Below, piece by piece: positions 33,256-42,404 of a stretch of DNA of 64,000 nt. The stretch spans positions 1 through 64,000 of the forward strand of contig CANGCK010000012.1 in NCBI GenBank assembly GCA_947452295.1. Reading direction: 5' to 3'. The notes under the pieces were generated by a model. It searched no databases. It saw only the letters and a list, made by a program, of their open reading frames with translations, and was not told the origin of the DNA. Within the stretch, counting starts at the first letter, position 1, and every line of letters begins with the position of its first letter. Source of the DNA: Sphingobacteriia bacterium (lineage in GTDB: Bacteria; Bacteroidota; Bacteroidia; Chitinophagales; Chitinophagaceae). The position numbers and the translations under genes were made by a program.

Positions 33256-33978
33256 ATGACCTCTTTTTTAATTTTATTATTTGTGGTAGCTTCATTGTAT
33301 GCAGCGGTTGGACATGGAGGGGCAAGTGGATATTTAGCGTTAATGGCTGTTTATGGATTTTTACCGGAAGTAATGAAGCCTACTGCATTAATGCTAAATT
33401 TATTTGTTTCATTAACTTCTTTTTTTCTTTTTTATAAAGCAGGTCATTTTAAATGGAAAATATTTTTGCCTTTTGCACTCGCATCAATTCCATTTTCTTT
33501 TTTAGGAGGCACTATTGCTTTAGAAGCACATTTATATAAAAAAGTTTTGGGTATTTTGTTGCTATTGCCAGTTATTCGTTTTTTTATTTTCCCCAATACC
33601 AATGACAATGATTTAAAAAGCACCAATTGGATGATATCTTTGTTGATAGGATCTGCTATCGGATTTTTGTCCGGTTTAATTGGAATTGGCGGTGGAATAT
33701 TGCTTTCGCCTGTTTTATTGTTGTTAAAATGGACCAATCAAAAACAGACAGCAGCCATTAGTGCATTGTTTATTTTTGTAAATTCGGTTGCAGGTATAGC
33801 TGGCCAACTTTATCATGGAATAAAGTTCGAATCTGAAATGATTAGTTTTGTGATTGTTGCTTTTGTAGGAGGTTTAATTGGTGCATGGCTCGGATCATTT
33901 AAATTAAAGCAACAATTTTTAAAATTTACGTTAGGTGTAGTATTGTTGGTAGCTTCTATTAAATTAATACTTACTTAA
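33256..33978 (+). CDS. TauE/SafE family membrane transporter
   Basis: A 240-residue protein with about seven to eight helices in two repeats: YAAVGHGGASGYLALMAVYG in the first and GFLSGLIGIGGGILLSPVLLLLKW in the second. The paired (G)xGGGxxxxP motifs define the TauE/SafE family, exporters or importers of sulfite, sulfonates and related anions. Position inside the Moco operon (13 bases after moeA) suggests an oxyanion job. Sulfite efflux or molybdate/sulfur handling is possible, and no ModABC genes are present. The transported ion is not shown by the sequence. Confidence 0.88.
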   Translation: MTSFLILLFVVASLYAAVGHGGASGYLALMAVYGFLPEVMKPTALMLNLFVSLTSFFLFYKAGHFKWKIFLPFALASIPFSFLGGTIALEAHLYKKVLGILLLLPVIRFFIFPNTNDNDLKSTNWMISLLIGSAIGFLSGLIGIGGGILLSPVLLLLKWTNQKQTAAISALFIFVNSVAGIAGQLYHGIKFESEMISFVIVAFVGGLIGAWLGSFKLKQQFLKFTLGVVLLVASIKLILT

Positions 33979-34064
33979 TTAAAATAGATCATTGGGTATG
34001 CAACTACTAACTAGCAATTTTGATTATAAATGAAAATGCTTAGAAGCAAATAAAAATTTAGAAA

Positions 34065-34304
34065 ATGCATAAGCAAATCTCAATTTGTTTTTTTGGTCAA
34101 TTAACCGATATTACTCAATGTAATACTTTAGCGATAGACAATCCTGGAACTGTTAGTCTGTTGCAAAATTTATTGGTTAGGCAATATCCTAATTTATCAC
34201 ATTCAAAATATACTATTGCCATCAATAATAAGATGGTAATAGAAGATCAACCAATTCCTGAAAATGCGATAATAGCTTTAATGCCTCCTTTTTCTGGCGG
34301 ATAA
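34065..34304 (+). CDS. moaD: MoaD/ThiS family sulfur carrier protein
   Basis: A 79-residue ubiquitin-like protein ending PPFSGG, the di-glycine tail that is adenylylated and thiocarboxylated. ICFFGQLTDIT at the start and ENAIIALMPPFSGG at the end are typical of the small subunit of molybdopterin synthase. Five bases before the moeB-like gene and close to moaE, its expected partners. Confidence 0.92.
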   Translation: MHKQISICFFGQLTDITQCNTLAIDNPGTVSLLQNLLVRQYPNLSHSKYTIAINNKMVIEDQPIPENAIIALMPPFSGG

Positions 34305-34309
34305 AATTT

Positions 34310-35401
34310 ATGCATCAATCAACTGAACGATATCAACGACAAATTATCCTGGAAGGATTTGGAATAGCAGCTCAAGAAAAACTGACTAACGCACATGTAT
34401 TGGTTATAGGTGCAGGAGGGCTTGGTTGCCCAATTTTGCAATACTTGGCAGCAGCAGGTGTGGGTAATCTTGGAATTGCAGATGACGATATTGTTTCAAT
34501 TGCAAACTTAAACCGGCAAATTTTATATGGTCAAGATGATATTGGAAAATACAAAGTAGATGTAGCAGCAGAAAAAATTTCCGCACTGAACAACCAAATA
34601 AATATAACAGTTTACAATCAAAGATGGAATCAATTATTGTCAATTGAACATTTCCCAAAGTATAATATTATTGTAGATGCTACCGATAATTTTGCAACGA
34701 GGTATTTGATCAATGATGCTTGTGTATTGTTGAATAAGCCGCTTGTTTATGGTGCTGTTTCAAAATATGAAGGCCAAGTCGCTGTATTCAATATGTCGCT
34801 AAATGGAATGGCTATTAACTATAGAGACTTATTTCCGGAACCACCCAAGGAGGATGAAGTACAATCATGTGCCGAAGCCGGTGTATTAGGGGTATTGCCA
34901 GGTATCATTGGAACAATGCAGGCTACGGAAGTAATTAAATTAATAACAGGAATTGGGAACCCGCTCATTAATCAATTGCGGATATACAATGCAAAAAAAC
35001 AGGAACTATATGCAATTCAATTAACTAAAAACGCGTTAATAGCAAAAATATTTCCAACAAATATCCCTGAGTTTTTACAAACCAATTATCAATCGTTGTG
35101 TGAAGTAAATAATAATTGCAGTATCAGTATAAATGATTGGTTATTGAACAAAGAAAAATTTTTATTAGTAGACTTGCGTGAATTAAATGAACTGCCTAGA
35201 ATAAACCAGTTTGAACATTTCGCATTACCATTATCTACTTTAAAAGGTAATTGGAAAGACTTGACAAATAAAGACATTGTATTTATTTGTCAATCTGGAA
35301 TTAGAAGTAAAAAAGCTGCTGCTATGTTTAATGGAACTGATCAAAAATTTTATTCATTACTTGGAGGTGTTGATCAATTGGTTCAACTAAAAATAATTTA
35401 A
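34310..35401 (+). CDS. moeB: MoeB/ThiF-like adenylyltransferase fused to a rhodanese domain
   Basis: A 363-residue protein. Residues 1-245 are the E1-like domain: RYQRQIILEGFG, VIGAGGLGCPILQYLAAAGVG, DDDIVSIANLNRQ, VDATDNFATRYLIND and SCAEAGVLGVLPGIIG. The C-terminal ~90 residues are a rhodanese (LLVDLRELNE, FICQSGIRSKKAA with the active Cys). It activates and sulfurates MoaD. The usual zinc cysteines are absent: where CxxC normally precedes LFPEPP the sequence reads INYRDLFPEPP, and the second pair is missing too. Confidence 0.92.
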   Translation: MHQSTERYQRQIILEGFGIAAQEKLTNAHVLVIGAGGLGCPILQYLAAAGVGNLGIADDDIVSIANLNRQILYGQDDIGKYKVDVAAEKISALNNQINITVYNQRWNQLLSIEHFPKYNIIVDATDNFATRYLINDACVLLNKPLVYGAVSKYEGQVAVFNMSLNGMAINYRDLFPEPPKEDEVQSCAEAGVLGVLPGIIGTMQATEVIKLITGIGNPLINQLRIYNAKKQELYAIQLTKNALIAKIFPTNIPEFLQTNYQSLCEVNNNCSISINDWLLNKEKFLLVDLRELNELPRINQFEHFALPLSTLKGNWKDLTNKDIVFICQSGIRSKKAAAMFNGTDQKFYSLLGGVDQLVQLKII

Positions 35402-35408
35402 TTAGTCT

Positions 35409-35852
35409 ATGGAAAAAAAAAGCAGTAAAAATATATTTGTAGAAGGTCCAATACCTGCCAGTTTTATTGCAGATAGTATTGCTAAACACGCAACAAAAAC
35501 CTCTATAGGCGGTCATAGTATTTTCTTAGGTCAGGTGAGAGCTGATCAAATTGGTGAAAATGCTGTTGCTGCCATAGATTATACCAGTAATGTTTCAATG
35601 GCATTAGAAAAAATGCATGAAATTAGAGAGGAAATTTTCAGCAAATATGCATTAACCTGTATGCATGTGTATCATAGCATTGGCTTGGTAAAAACTGGTG
35701 AAATTTGTTTATTTGTTTTCACTTCTTCAAAACATCGAAAATCAGCTATAGCTGCTTGTACGGATTGTGTAGAAAAAATAAAAACAGAATTGCCTATTTG
35801 GGGGAAGGAAATATTTGAAAACCTTGGCCATCAATGGAAAGAAAATAATTAA
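35409..35852 (+). CDS. moaE: molybdopterin synthase catalytic subunit MoaE
   Basis: A 147-residue protein. HSIFLGQVRADQ, AIDYTSNVSMALEKMHEI, MHVYHSIGLVKTGE and the catalytic Lys region ELPIWGKE are the MoaE hallmarks. With MoaD it converts cPMP to molybdopterin. Seven bases after moeB. Confidence 0.94.
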   Translation: MEKKSSKNIFVEGPIPASFIADSIAKHATKTSIGGHSIFLGQVRADQIGENAVAAIDYTSNVSMALEKMHEIREEIFSKYALTCMHVYHSIGLVKTGEICLFVFTSSKHRKSAIAACTDCVEKIKTELPIWGKEIFENLGHQWKENN

Positions 35853-35870
35853 GTACTACAATAATTTGTT

Positions 35871-36782
35871 ATGGTAAATATCACACATAAATCATCTACA
35901 CTAAGAATTGCAATAGCAACGGGTATTTTGAAGGTTTCTAAGCAAGAAACCATAGATGCAATTCTAAATAGAACAGTTCCAAAGGGAGATGTATTTGAAT
36001 TTAGTAGAGCTGCTGGATTATTGGCCTGTAAAAAAACTTATGAAGTAATTCCCGATTGTCATCCTTTACCTATTGAATATACTTCCATTACTCATATAGT
36101 AAATGATTTAGCAATCACCATTAGGGTAGAAGTACATACAGTTTACAAAACAGGGGTTGAAGTTGAAGCGATGCATGGTGTTGCTGTAACAGCATTAACC
36201 ATGTATGATATGTTAAAGCCAATTGATCAAAACATTGAAATCGTAAACATCAAATTAGAAGATAAAAAAGGTGGCAAAACCGATATCAAATATGCATACC
36301 CCGAAAATCTTACAGTAGCAGTAATTACCTGTAGCGATAGCATCAGTAAAGGCATTGGAATTGATGAGAGTGGTGAAATTATTGTAGCACATTTAAAAAA
36401 ACATCATTTAACTGTTGGTTTGAAAAAAGTAGTTGAGGATGATTTTAATACTATCCAGCATACAGCAAAGCAATTGGTGCAGGATGGTTTTCGGTTGATA
36501 TTGTTTACTGGTGGTACCGGATTGTCTGAAAGAGATATTACACCAGATGCAATACGGCCATTGATTGAAAGAGAAGTTCCTGGTGCAATGGAAGCCGCTA
36601 GAAGTTATGGTCAACAAAGAACACCTTATGCAATGTTAAGTAGGGGCATAACTGGTTTTATAGGCAATTCTTTGGTAATTACATTGCCTGGTTCACCAAG
36701 AGGTGTTGAGGAATCTATGCATGCTATTTTCCCCTATATACTACATGTATTTAAAGTTAAAGAAGGGGAAAAACACAATTAA
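35871..36782 (+). CDS. bifunctional MoaC-MoaB (cyclic pyranopterin phosphate synthase / molybdopterin adenylyltransferase)
   Basis: A 303-residue fusion. Residues 1-145 are MoaC: FEFSRAAGLLACKKTYEVIPDCHPLPI, VYKTGVEVEAMHGVAVTALTMYDMLKP and KKGGKTD. Residues 155-300 are MoaB/MogA: VAVITCSDSISKGIGIDESGE, LILFTGGTGLSERDITPDAI, GFIGNSLVITLPGSPRGVEES. The fusion covers the second synthesis step and the adenylylation before molybdate insertion; it is a known Bacteroidota arrangement. Last gene of the operon, 24 bases from the end of a convergent gene. Confidence 0.93.
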   Translation: MVNITHKSSTLRIAIATGILKVSKQETIDAILNRTVPKGDVFEFSRAAGLLACKKTYEVIPDCHPLPIEYTSITHIVNDLAITIRVEVHTVYKTGVEVEAMHGVAVTALTMYDMLKPIDQNIEIVNIKLEDKKGGKTDIKYAYPENLTVAVITCSDSISKGIGIDESGEIIVAHLKKHHLTVGLKKVVEDDFNTIQHTAKQLVQDGFRLILFTGGTGLSERDITPDAIRPLIEREVPGAMEAARSYGQQRTPYAMLSRGITGFIGNSLVITLPGSPRGVEESMHAIFPYILHVFKVKEGEKHN

Positions 36783-36806
36783 GCTTTTTACAACTTGTGC
36801 TATATA

Positions 36807-38135
36807 TTATATTTTGGGTATGCTATATCCATTGTGGTATACTGCAGACAAATACTTCTTGTTTATTGTAGTATCTGAAAATTGCTTTTTGTTGGTATCC
36901 CAAATTAGTTTTTGTTCACTCCGATGTGCAATATTGCCCATCTGACAAATGGTTGCTACTTTGGCACCCTCTTGTATAGAGCAATGAAGCTTTTCAAATT
37001 GACGCGTCTTTGCAACTTCTATAAAGTTAACCCAGTGCTTATCTAATCCATTGTCTACAGAAGGATTAAGGGGTACAATGATTTTATTTTTGCTGCGAGA
37101 TTCTTCAATTACTTCCCATCCATTTCGATTTAAAATAAGTGTGCCATTGTTACCCTGAAAAGCAATACCATGGTCTCTTCCGTAATTACCATTTGTAATA
37201 CCCATTGTTTGTTCCCAAGCAACACTAAAATGGTCGAAACCATAAATTACATTCAGCATATCGGGTGTTTCACTAGCTGCATTAGGGTCAGCATATTTTC
37301 CGCCAATGGCTGTTATAGTATTAGGTTCAGTTGCTTTCATGCCTAATAATGCATAGTCTAATAAATGCACGCCCCAATCTGTCATTAGTCCCCCTGCGTA
37401 ATCCCAAAACCATCTAAATGAATAATGAAATCTATTGCGGTTATATGGCCTTAGTTGAGCAGGTCCGAGCCATGTTGTATAATCTACACCAGCTGGTATT
37501 GGTGTGTTAGGCTTTGCTTGAAGAGGGGTTGACTGCGAATAACACCAAACTTTTACATTTCTAATATCTCCTAATTTCCCATTATGTATAAAGTTAATTG
37601 CATCTCCAAAATGTTGTTGACTTCGTTGCCACTGTCCAGCCTGCACCGCTCTTCCGTATTTTTCTTGTGCAGCAACCATCGCCTTGCATTCAACTATTGA
37701 ATTACCCACCGGTTTTTCTACATAAACATCTTTTCCTGCCTCACAAGCATGTATCATTTGTAATGCATGCCAATGGTCTGGTGTCCCAATAATTACAGCA
37801 TCAATATCTTTGTTTTCCAATAACTTTCTATAATCCTTGTAAATACTAATTTTACTAGTATCTATATTCATGGATTTTAATTCGGCTATTCTGCCATCAA
37901 TTACAGTTTGATCTATATCACACAGTGCTGTAATAACAACTCCTGGAACTCGCATAGCAGCAGTAGCATCTGCCCATCCCATTCCATTTAGCCCAATTAC
38001 CCCTATATTAAACCGATCAGATGGCATCGTATTGTTTTTAAAATAGGCAAAAGTTGGATTATTAAATGCCGATGATAATAAAGTGCCTCCCGTTAGAAGC
38101 CCTGCAGTTTGTATGAAATTTCTTCTTGATGACAT
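36807..38135 (-). CDS. exported Gfo/Idh/MocA family oxidoreductase
   Basis: A 442-residue protein. Tat-like signal SSRRNFIQTAGLLTGG. Mature domain: FNIGVIGLNGMGWADATAAM (NAD(P) fold), TALCDIDQTVIDGRIAEL, VIIGTPDHWHALQMIHACEAGKDVYVEKPVGNS with the EKP Lys, and WDYAGGLMTDWGVHLLDYALLGMKA. This is the Bacteroidota/Planctomycete periplasmic subgroup that acts on sugars. Standing alone; convergent with the Moco operon. Confidence 0.9.
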   Translation of the reverse strand: MSSRRNFIQTAGLLTGGTLLSSAFNNPTFAYFKNNTMPSDRFNIGVIGLNGMGWADATAAMRVPGVVITALCDIDQTVIDGRIAELKSMNIDTSKISIYKDYRKLLENKDIDAVIIGTPDHWHALQMIHACEAGKDVYVEKPVGNSIVECKAMVAAQEKYGRAVQAGQWQRSQQHFGDAINFIHNGKLGDIRNVKVWCYSQSTPLQAKPNTPIPAGVDYTTWLGPAQLRPYNRNRFHYSFRWFWDYAGGLMTDWGVHLLDYALLGMKATEPNTITAIGGKYADPNAASETPDMLNVIYGFDHFSVAWEQTMGITNGNYGRDHGIAFQGNNGTLILNRNGWEVIEESRSKNKIIVPLNPSVDNGLDKHWVNFIEVAKTRQFEKLHCSIQEGAKVATICQMGNIAHRSEQKLIWDTNKKQFSDTTINKKYLSAVYHNGYSIPKI

Positions 38136-38306
38136 GAATTGTAATTTATTGGAACGATAATTTAAAACTATTTTACCAATTAGCCCAATAATTCACAATC
38201 ATTATTTATTACTTGATTCAATTCAAATTATTGAATATTTAATATTCTTAATGATAGCCACTAATTTAATGTTGTTACAAATTCGTAATATTATTTATAT
38301 AATCTT

Positions 38307-39155
38307 TTACCAATCTAACCGATCCATTCCTTTAATTGTTCTGTAAGGCTTATTAAAAAATTCAGCCACCGTTTGGTTAAATAATTCTTTGTGAAATATT
38401 AGTGTGGAATGACCCGAATTGGGAAGAATCCACAAATTTGCATTTGGGATATTTTCTGCTATATATAAAGTATGTTTTGGAATAATAACATCGTGATCTC
38501 CCCCAATAACTAATGTAGGGCATTTGATAGTTTGTAATAATTCTCTTGTAATGCCTGGAAGCATAAATAATAACTTAGTTACCTTAATTAAATTTATAGT
38601 TTCTGGGGTTTGTTCTTGTACATATAATGGGCCTAATTGGTCAATAGTTACCAATTCGCCTGCAATAGCTGTTGAATCAATTTCAGTGTTTGCACCGCTA
38701 ATCACTAATTTTTTTATTTTTTCAGGATAATGAATTGCCATTAACAATCCATTGTTACCGCCATCACTCCATCCCAACACATTGCAAGATTTTATTTGTA
38801 AAGAATCTAACAGTGCATTAAAATCATCAGCCATCATTTTGTAGCTTAGTGTATCACTAGTGTCAGTAGATTTTCCATGAGCTCTGCTATCGGCAATAAT
38901 CACTTGATAGTATTTTGAAAAGTATTCAATTTGCCCACTTAAGTTATTGATAGAACCAGCATTCCCATGAATCATCAACATGGGTTCTCCCTTACCATAA
39001 ACTTCATAATACATCTTAAATCCCCTGATGTTGATATAGTGCCCAGCATCAGGGTTATTTCCATAAACACTATTTTTAAAAACAGGTGGATATTGTGCTT
39101 CACAAATGCCAATTGTAAATAGAAAAATAATTATTAGAGATACTCGATTTCGCAT
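38307..39155 (-). CDS. exported alpha/beta hydrolase
   Basis: A 282-residue protein. Signal peptide 1-20 ends GICEAQ. LMIHGNAGSINNLSGQI gives the oxyanion HG, DSRAHGKS is the usual second motif, NVLGWSDGGNNGLLMAI has the nucleophile elbow Gly-x-Ser-x-Gly, and GGDHDVIIPKH and PNSGHSTLIF supply acid and His. A complete triad is present. Probable esterase or lactonase; the substrate is unknown. Confidence 0.88.
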   Translation of the reverse strand: MRNRVSLIIIFLFTIGICEAQYPPVFKNSVYGNNPDAGHYINIRGFKMYYEVYGKGEPMLMIHGNAGSINNLSGQIEYFSKYYQVIIADSRAHGKSTDTSDTLSYKMMADDFNALLDSLQIKSCNVLGWSDGGNNGLLMAIHYPEKIKKLVISGANTEIDSTAIAGELVTIDQLGPLYVQEQTPETINLIKVTKLLFMLPGITRELLQTIKCPTLVIGGDHDVIIPKHTLYIAENIPNANLWILPNSGHSTLIFHKELFNQTVAEFFNKPYRTIKGMDRLDW

Positions 39156-39886
39156 AGAAAGTATTGGTTTTCCGAGGGCATTTTAAAAAAACATTGGTTA
39201 GGGGGATTACGCCGTTTTTTCGCTTCAAAATAAATTGACTTTAGCTAAATTTTCTCATCTGCAAACTCAAATTATCTGCAACCTCAATTTTATTGTTATG
39301 AAAATTTGTTTATAATTTTTTAAATATATTAAATAAAAAACAAAGATAAATAATAAATAATACGAATTAATAATGAGGTAATTAAACATATTAAAATATA
39401 AATTATTATCTAATAACATAAAAAAATTTCCATATCATAACGTGATTATTTATAATATTTTCTATCAAGTCTTGTGACTTAATAGACTGTTTGAGAAGCA
39501 GTTACGTTATTAACCCTTGTGATCTAATCTAAACTAGGTATTTTGAGTGGTCGTCTTCAACTAAATCTATTTTATCCGATATCAATAAAGGTTATTTACC
39601 CTTAAAAGCCGTAATAATAACTGATGAAAGATTGATACAGAATTGCCTCAAACATATTTATCGACCATCGTTCAAGATACAATTATAAGTCCTTTAAGAA
39701 AATCATCTAGTCATTTAAAATAAAAATTTCAATAAATCAACATTCGTATTTTTTTCCTATTATTTAAGTAATGTAAAATCATTAAATATGAATATTGCCA
39801 AGGTCTTTTTGAAGGAGATATGTTTTTATCGTAAAAATAATATATATTGAACAGTCAATTAAACGATAAACAAAAACCTAACGATT
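39156..39886. other. 731-base gene-free stretch
   Basis: Very AT-rich divergent intergenic region between the hydrolase and MFS genes. I see no coding frame, tRNA or transposon end. One short hairpin, AAGTC-TTGT-GACTT, lies around 39466-39480. The stretch must hold both divergent promoters but I could not identify them securely. Confidence 0.5.
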
Positions 39887-41134
39887 ATGTCAAAAAACAT
39901 TCAACACAACAAACTATTTGTAGCCAGTTGTTTGGCACTTTTAGTTACTTCACTTTCCTTTGGAATTCGTGCAGGAGTTTTAAACCAACAAGGCGTTGAT
40001 TTTAATTTAACTCCCGCTCAATTAGGTACTATTGCCGCAACTGCATTTTGGGGATTCCCATTAGCGATGTTAATTGGTGGTATCATAGTAGATATTATTG
40101 GAATGAAAAGATTATTGGTTTTGGCATTTATTTTCCATCTTGCCGGTATCGTGTTAACTATTTATGCAACAGGCTATTGGACTTTGTTTTTTTCCACTTT
40201 GCTAGTTGGTATTGCGAATGGTACAGTAGAAGCTTCATGTAATCCATTGGTTACTGCATTGTACCCTGACAATAAAACCACCAAGTTAAATCACTTTCAC
40301 TTGTGGTTTCCAGGTGGAATTGTGATCGGAACCTTGGTAGTATTTTTGTTTAATAAAATCGGGTTGAGCACACAATTGCAAGTAGGGGTAATGCTGATTC
40401 CAACTGTATTATATGGTTATCTGTTTTCTAAATTAGATTTTCCTGTTACTGAACGTGTTTCAAGTGGGGTGTCGTCAAGTGAAATGTATAAATCATTATT
40501 ACAACCACTATTTATATTCATGATAATTTGTATGTTCGGTACTGCTATCACTGAATTGTTTACCGGACAATGGATAGACATATTGCTAAAGAATGTTAGC
40601 GACAATGCTATTTTGTTATTAACAATAGAAACAGGTATAATGGTTATTGGTCGCGGTTTTGCCGGACCAGTTGTTAAAAAATTCTCTCCACAAGGTGTGT
40701 TATTGATTTCTGCAATTTTGGCCGCATTAGGTCTTTATTTATTAGGTCATACCTCTGGTAATATGTTATTTGTTGGTGCAATTGTTTTTGGAATTGGTGT
40801 TTGTTATTTTTGGCCTACTATGATAGGTTTTGTAGCTGAAAATCTACCCAAAACAGGTGCCGTTGGTTTAAACTTAATGGGCGGTGCTGGTATGTTTGCC
40901 GTATCTGTCTATATGATTTTCATGAGTGATTTTTACGATAAATTAGTAGCTGCAAAAATTCCTGTAGGAACAGTTGAAGCTGATTTAGCCAAACTTACTG
41001 ATGAAGCAAAAAAATTAGCTGGACCAGAAGTAATTAATACTACATTAATGATTCCATTGGCATTAATTGTTGCGTTTATCGGATTGAATGTATATATGAA
41101 GAAAAGTAATAAACCTGCGGAACAAGCTGTGTAA
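39887..41134 (+). CDS. MFS transporter of the FHS (FucP-like) type
   Basis: A 415-residue protein with twelve predicted helices. GIRAGVLNQQGVDFNLTPAQLGTIAATAFWGFPLAMLIGG opens it. VGIANGTVEASCNPLVTALYPDNKTTKLNHFHLWFPGG is close to the FucP/GluP/NagP branch pattern (N-P-L-x...L-N-x-F-H-x-W-F-P-G-G). Second half: GIMVIGRGFAGPVVKKF and GVCYFWPTMIGFVAENLPKTGAVGLNLMGG. A sugar or similar small-molecule proton symporter is likely. Followed by a strong terminator. Confidence 0.85.
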   Translation: MSKNIQHNKLFVASCLALLVTSLSFGIRAGVLNQQGVDFNLTPAQLGTIAATAFWGFPLAMLIGGIIVDIIGMKRLLVLAFIFHLAGIVLTIYATGYWTLFFSTLLVGIANGTVEASCNPLVTALYPDNKTTKLNHFHLWFPGGIVIGTLVVFLFNKIGLSTQLQVGVMLIPTVLYGYLFSKLDFPVTERVSSGVSSSEMYKSLLQPLFIFMIICMFGTAITELFTGQWIDILLKNVSDNAILLLTIETGIMVIGRGFAGPVVKKFSPQGVLLISAILAALGLYLLGHTSGNMLFVGAIVFGIGVCYFWPTMIGFVAENLPKTGAVGLNLMGGAGMFAVSVYMIFMSDFYDKLVAAKIPVGTVEADLAKLTDEAKKLAGPEVINTTLMIPLALIVAFIGLNVYMKKSNKPAEQAV

Positions 41135-41155
41135 TTGATTTGATATTTAATAATG

Positions 41156-41194
41156 CATAAAGACGCCTTAATTATTTTTAAGAGCGTCTTTATG
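41156..41194 (+). terminator. Rho-independent terminator after the MFS gene
   Basis: Stem CATAAAGACGC / GCGTCTTTATG (11 bp), extended inward by CTTAA/TTAAG with one bulge, followed by TTTTTT. Confidence 0.88.
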
Positions 41195-41245
41195 TTTTTT
41201 AGTTTGACCAAATCAAGTGAATTTCATACATTCAATAATTAATAA

Positions 41246-42403
41246 ATGTCAATGAAACAAAAATACATTCAATTCTCTCTTTACCTTCTGATGAGTTGCT
41301 TACTATTTTCAGTAAAGTCATTTTCTCAACAAGATAAAGCCGTCAGTGGTATACAAAAAATAATGCAATCCTCGCCTGTTATGGGATTGTCAGTTGCTGT
41401 AGTAAAAAACAATAAAATTATCTATACGCAATCATTTGGTTTAAAAAATCAAGAAACCAATAATCCGCTTACCGATGATTGTATTTTTAGAATTGCTTCA
41501 ATTTCAAAATCGTTTTCCGCTACTTCAATACTTCAACTTTATGAAGCAGGAAAACTTTCATTGGACCAAGATGTAAGTGAACTCATAGGGTTTAAAGTAC
41601 GCAATCCAAATTTTCCTGAAACAATCATCACTTTGCGCTTAATGATGTCGCATTTGTCTTCTTTAAATGATAGCCAGGGTTATTTTACATTAGACGTCAT
41701 TAATCCCTCCAAAAATCCCAATTGGGAAAAATGTTATAGTGCATATGAGCCTGGAAAAGGATATGCATATTGCAATTTAAATTACAACATGGTAGGCGCA
41801 ATTATTGAAAAAGTATCTGGCGAAAGATTTGATCAATATGTGAAAAATCATGTATTAGATCCTTTAGGCCTTTATGGTGGCTATTATGTAGATGGATTAG
41901 ATAAGTCGAAAATAGCTTCTTTATATGAATACAATACAGATTCTGCAAGATTTATTCTTTCATCAAATGCTTATGCACAAAGAGCAACAGAAATTGCTAA
42001 TTATCAAATGGGGTATAGTACACCCGTTTTTTCACCTACTGGTGGGATGAAAATTTCTGCTACCGATTTGGCTCAGTACATGATGATGCACATGAACAAA
42101 GGAAAATACAAAGGGAAGAGAATTATTTCCAAAAAAAGCTCAACCCTAATGCAAACACCTTTGTCTAGCGAAGAAGGCTATGGTTTTGCTATTGAAACAA
42201 GTACTAAAATGATTCCCGGGTTAAGTTTAAAAGGACATACCGGATCTGCTTATGGGTTATACAGTGCTATGTTTTTTGACCCAAAGAAAAAGTATGGAAT
42301 AGTTGTTATCTGCAATGGCTGCCATCCTGAATATTCAGAAGGCTATAACACAGTAATTAGAAAAACAGTAAACTGCTTGTATGAAAATTTAATTGCAAAC
42401 TAA
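41246..42403 (+). CDS. serine hydrolase (class C beta-lactamase / DD-peptidase fold)
   Basis: A 385-residue protein. Signal peptide 1-28 (SLYLLMSCLLFSVKSFSQ). RIASISKSFSATSILQL holds the Ser-x-x-Lys nucleophile, AYCNLNYNMVG the Tyr-x-Asn, and LKGHTGSAYG the third motif as His-Thr-Gly. YEAGKLSLDQDVSELI is typical of the esterase-like Beta-lactamase (PF00144) family. A periplasmic peptidase/esterase is more likely than a resistance enzyme. Ends two bases from the convergent PLP-enzyme gene. Confidence 0.9.
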   Translation: MSMKQKYIQFSLYLLMSCLLFSVKSFSQQDKAVSGIQKIMQSSPVMGLSVAVVKNNKIIYTQSFGLKNQETNNPLTDDCIFRIASISKSFSATSILQLYEAGKLSLDQDVSELIGFKVRNPNFPETIITLRLMMSHLSSLNDSQGYFTLDVINPSKNPNWEKCYSAYEPGKGYAYCNLNYNMVGAIIEKVSGERFDQYVKNHVLDPLGLYGGYYVDGLDKSKIASLYEYNTDSARFILSSNAYAQRATEIANYQMGYSTPVFSPTGGMKISATDLAQYMMMHMNKGKYKGKRIISKKSSTLMQTPLSSEEGYGFAIETSTKMIPGLSLKGHTGSAYGLYSAMFFDPKKKYGIVVICNGCHPEYSEGYNTVIRKTVNCLYENLIAN

Positions 42404-42404
42404 A

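Noticed and set aside
39156..39886. Small RNA or element in the 731-base gap
   Set aside because: Apart from one weak hairpin the stretch is plain AT-rich sequence with no terminator, repeat or conserved box that I can support.
41246..42403. Beta-lactam resistance enzyme
   Set aside because: The Ser-x-x-Lys, Tyr-x-Asn and His-Thr-Gly motifs are shared by many periplasmic esterases and peptidases of the same fold, and nothing here points to resistance.
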